The notes beneath the pieces are model-generated. The model did not search any database. It was not told the DNA's origin and worked only from the letters and a program-made list of their open reading frames with translations. Made by a program: the position numbers and the translations under genes. From contig NC_091094.1 in assembly GCF_024713975.1 (NCBI RefSeq), forward strand, positions 15,223,001 to 15,287,000: a DNA stretch of 64,000 bases, given 5' to 3'. Shown piece by piece: positions 60,671 to 64,000 of this stretch (the first letter of the stretch is position 1; the number at the start of each line of letters is the position of its first letter). The DNA comes from Paralichthys olivaceus. Its lineage: Eukaryota > Chordata > Actinopteri > Pleuronectiformes > Paralichthyidae.

Positions 60671-62589
60671 ATGGGATTTTACATGTCGACGCAGATCGGA
60701 GGGATTCTTGCGTTTGCTCTGGGTAAGATATCTCCGGATGGTCCGTGAGAGAAAACTGCCTGACATCGTCTTATCTCCCTGCATCTGAAATATCACTGTA
60801 GTCTTCATGCATCTCCATCTGTTTTTGCACTATGGAGATAAGAGCTGCACCGTGGTGGCCAGCTGATGCTAGAACAGCCCCATCCGCCATAGATAACGGC
60901 ATGGGTGGTCCCACTTGGGTGTTGGTGTGCAAGCTCTTATGCCACATTACAAAATAAAAAATGGATTCCTCCTTAAATGTCACTTTTACGAATGTTTGGT
61001 GCTTTAATTGTGCTCATTTTGCATTGTGCTTGTGGGAACGATTCTATTTTCTCTGTGTTTTAGCATTTGAACCAGAAATAGCTCTAAACAAAGCATTTAA
61101 ATTCCATGTGCAAGAAATGTTTGGGGTGTAGTAATCACGGTCTGGGACAAAATCTGCTTCACAGAAACACAAAACTGCAAAATATGATGAAATAATAGAA
61201 AAAGAAGAAATACACTTGTCGGAAAATGTATTCGATTTTATAAAAGTTGCATGATCATGACCAGTCAGGCTGTGAGAAGGAAGAGAATGAAAATACTCAA
61301 CATAGAGGAAAAATACCAAATGGCCTGTGAGGGGTCAAAGCAAAGACTCCTGGCAACTTTGTACATTTGTCAGCAACAAAGTGCTTCTGATACATTTCTC
61401 AAACTTCTCCATTAAAGACAATAGTTTCACAGGTTTATCAAATCTGTTCACTTGTCACCTGTGTCTGTTTTGCAGTGTTCCTGTCCGTCTCGGTGTCAGG
61501 AGACTCAGCAGATGTCAAGTGCGAAAAGGTTTACAGGGATTTTTCCTACTGTGTCCTGGAGCTGGGAGAGAGCATGGACAACTATCAGGAGAACGTGACC
61601 AGTGAGAGTGGAGTGGCGGCCGTGTGCAGGTGAGAATAACTCTCTCAGTGTGTGAACGGCATGCAGCTTCCATTCATGGACATCTCTGTAATGAGCATCA
61701 AATAGACCCTGAAGGTTTTTATTTGGGCCAACCTTTCTGATTAATCCACTTTCAAAGAGGGCGAGAACCATCATGATGGGCTGGAATAAAAACAGACACA
61801 AGCACTGATCTGAATCACTGTGCATAAGATTGTCTGTCAGTTCAGTTTGTATGAAATAGCACAAGATTGAGTGGAAAATTATAGAGAGAGACAGATGTGC
61901 ATCTTCTGACAAAATCCTGGAGGAGATGCCATAACCTCAGCGGCAGAATAGAGAAATGAATGGTGCTGAGACACTGAGCTATAACGCTAAATAATTTATG
62001 ACTTCGCTGCAGCTGTAATGAAATTCAAGGGACATTTTTTGTCATTGTTTCTGCGAGTTGTCTAGAACCCCAGCGAATATTGAAGATAAAGATTTACACA
62101 TAAGCCCTCTGTAGAAAACTGCCCACATGCAATAACATCTGTGATATTGTTTCACTCGGATGCAGTTACCATGGCAATTAAAGCTCAGCTTGACTTGCTC
62201 AAAGCCACCGTAACCATCCAAGACCATCGATAGATTATTAGCGAGCAAATTAATCCACAAGAGCCGGAGCATGTCTGGATGCTTGTATAGCCATGCAGGA
62301 TGATCTGTGAGTAAAACTGACAGATGCAGCATTGGTGTGATGATCCTTTGTTTGCCACAGCCACTGGGAAGCTTTCCACACATGTGCCCTCACAGCGCTG
62401 TCCGACTGTCAGGAGGAAGTCAGCTCCATCTGGGAGACGCTGAGGCAGGACTCCAGGAAGATGCGCTTCCAGGGAAGTCTGTTCGACCTGTGTAGCCCCA
62501 GCTCCGCTCCCAGCATATGTCCAAATCTCGCGGCACTTACACTGCCGCTGATGCTGATCGTGACTGGGACCAGCTGGCCCACTGTATAG
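60671..62589 (+). CDS. nrn1: Neuritin (CPG15 family), GPI-anchored neurotrophic protein, 3 exons
   Basis: Neuritin is a small GPI-anchored or secreted protein that promotes neurite growth and synapse maturation. Exons: 60671-60722, 61476-61629, 62361-62589; 435 nt, 144 aa (human NRN1 is 142), the same three-exon plan with matching phases. There is a signal peptide (about 1-26), then the cysteine-rich core with C33, C43, C68, C77, C85 and C113 in the family spacing (VCSHWEAFHTC, LTALSDCQE, QGSLFDLC). A hydrophobic C-terminus (LAALTLPLMLIVTGTSW) suits GPI attachment. Odd points are a seventh cysteine, C122, near the likely anchor site, and a sequon N57-V-T that I do not recall in mammals. The sequence is more diverged than usual for nrn1, so it may be a teleost duplicate (nrn1b-like). 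A three-codon upstream ORF (ATG GGA TGA at 60661) precedes the start. Confidence 0.92.
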
Positions 62590-62590
62590 A

Positions 62591-62628
62591 TGGGGTCGGG
62601 GGTGAGGGTGAGGGTGAGGGAGAGGGAA
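62591..62628. repeat. Short GGTGAG tandem repeat after the neuritin stop
   Basis: GGGGTGAGGGTGAGGGTGAG and following GGGAGAGGG lie immediately 3' of the stop codon. A short purine-rich tandem repeat at the start of the 3' UTR. Confidence 0.8.
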
Positions 62629-62629
62629 G

Positions 62630-64000
62630 GAGGGCCTCACATTCCCCCTGGGAAACTTAAAGCCAAGGATTTAAGAGAGACAAATGTTTTAACGAGGATT
62701 ATTTTGACACAAAGCCACGGACGCCTGTGGCAAGCCAATCAATATTTGCTGTGATGAATAATGTTTGAAATCCGCTCAAATACTTCAGCTTGATCTCCAC
62801 TTATGTCTAGACGCTGGTGCAGTAGTGGAGAAAATTACATTCCTGCCAATTTATCAGTCCAGGCACACGAAAGCAAACACTCCAAGTACTGTAGGGATTT
62901 TACATTCAATGAAAACCAGAGTCAGACACCTGTGGCTCTGGGTTAACACCACACAATAATGTGGATACCTTTATCACCTAAAGAAGAACAGAAATGCAAT
63001 ACTGTAAGTGTGAAGATTATACCGTGCAGTTTTTTAAACCAACATTATGAAAAGTTTTAGAGGCATCAAAATGAGTTTGATGGTACTTTGACTTGGAATA
63101 GAGAGAATGGTGTCGCTTTCATTCCCGCTCCTCAACCTGAACGTGTGTTCTTGCTCTATGTAACTTTGGTGATCAGGTTTGATCACCCATGAGAAGTGTG
63201 CTGACTGAATGTCACTTAAGTCATTAAAACAGTGTTTATCTCAAATATTCAGCGAGGAAACTTTTAAAAATATGAGGAATCTAAACAGAGTTTGGTGCTT
63301 TCAAGAAGCCGGGGATCATGGGTAACGTCCACTGTTCGGTTGTGTTTCAGTTCAGTGAGTGACAGGACATAATCAGAGCTCCTCATAGGCTTTGATTTGT
63401 TTTGTCTACATGAAAACCATTTAACTCGCTGGAGCACAACAGAATTAATCACATGTGGCTGAAGAGGGCGCTGTTGCTCAATGAGAGTTACATAGTGTTG
63501 CTTTAACACTGAGGTCGTTTCTAAAGAAGTATTTGTTGATTACTAGTTCATTTTATTACAGTGCTGGTGTCCTGTGAATGTGCTTTATGGTTTTATCCCA
63601 ACAGATAAAGTAATAGTTCATCATTTTGGGAGTTAGCTGAGAACATATACACCGCTGTCACATATCTACTTTAAACATTAGTTAATGCCAGAAGGCAAAT
63701 AAACTTTTGTCGAGTATGAAAATGAGAGATAGAATGTTAATTAGTAAGTGTTAAGGCTTTTGAAGGCAGACATTATGATCTGTGGAGGAAGCTAACAGTT
63801 TTAGTATGAGAGATTTAGCAACTGTCTCGTCAAATTCTCTGCGAAAAAGCAAATAAGATATTTCTCAACATTGCTTTAGTCTCACTACAGTGTTAAAATG
63901 TGGAGACAGCCAGTCCATAAAGATGTTATGAGCTAACACACTACAGGGAAACATTTAAAGGGACACTCCACCCAAAAACAGCAAAAATCACAAAACTGTA
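62630..64000. other. Neuritin 3' UTR and downstream intergenic DNA
   Basis: No further gene is visible. The last 43 bases (63958-64000, TAAAGGGACACTCCACCCAA...) are the left end of another family B MITE that continues outside the window. Confidence 0.5.

Noticed and set aside
1-64000. CRISPR arrays, tRNA or rRNA genes, retroviral or LTR elements
   Set aside because: I looked for spaced direct repeats, cloverleaf-like sequences, rRNA segments, paired long terminal repeats and gag/pol/env motifs, and saw none. The only reverse transcriptase is the L2-type LINE.

Overview
The window is vertebrate nuclear DNA from a ray-finned fish, most likely a percomorph teleost. It holds intron-containing genes with GT-AG junctions, vertebrate-specific proteins (LRRN, ELMO2, ArfGAP1, an Rh glycoprotein, the lymphocyte adaptor SIT1, TRAP-alpha, neuritin), and many short non-autonomous transposons and LINE tails that I recognise as common in teleost genomes. 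There is no sign of prokaryotic organisation.

Layout. 1-8200: an LRRN-family gene on the + strand (closest to LRRN2), with a probable 5' UTR exon at the left edge, a 4.7 kb intron and one coding exon. 8200-13265: gene-poor DNA with an AT microsatellite. 13266-25743: elmo2 on the - strand, 20 coding exons reconstructed without a phase error, plus a candidate in-frame 36-nt micro-exon. 25750-33400: introns/promoter of elmo2 and intergenic DNA. 33406-40030: arfgap1 on the - strand, 12 coding exons and a 5' UTR exon. 41131-42579: an intronless Rhcg-type ammonium channel on the + strand, with the 3' tail of an L2-type LINE in its 3' UTR. 43280-46500: repeats. 46586-51639: sit1 on the - strand, 6 exons. 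52452-53975: a 5'-truncated L2-type LINE. 55018-59490: ssr1 on the + strand, 9 exons. 60671-62589: a neuritin gene on the + strand, 3 exons. The rest is intergenic.

The genes form no single pathway. arfgap1 and the Rhcg-like gene are head to head, as are sit1 and ssr1; lrrn/elmo2 and rhcg/sit1 converge. The ssr1-neuritin pair matches a linkage I recall on human 6p24-p25.

The most striking structure is in intron 1 of sit1. Two 518-bp copies of one PIF/Harbinger-like DNA element are nested: one copy jumped into the other in opposite orientation, making a large near-perfect palindrome of about 1 kb. Both insertions keep 3-bp target duplications (TAA outside, TAC inside), and the two copies look identical by eye. 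Other items worth checking are the elmo2 micro-exon, the L2 tail on the intronless Rh gene, and a 19-bp perfect hairpin at 31339-31380.
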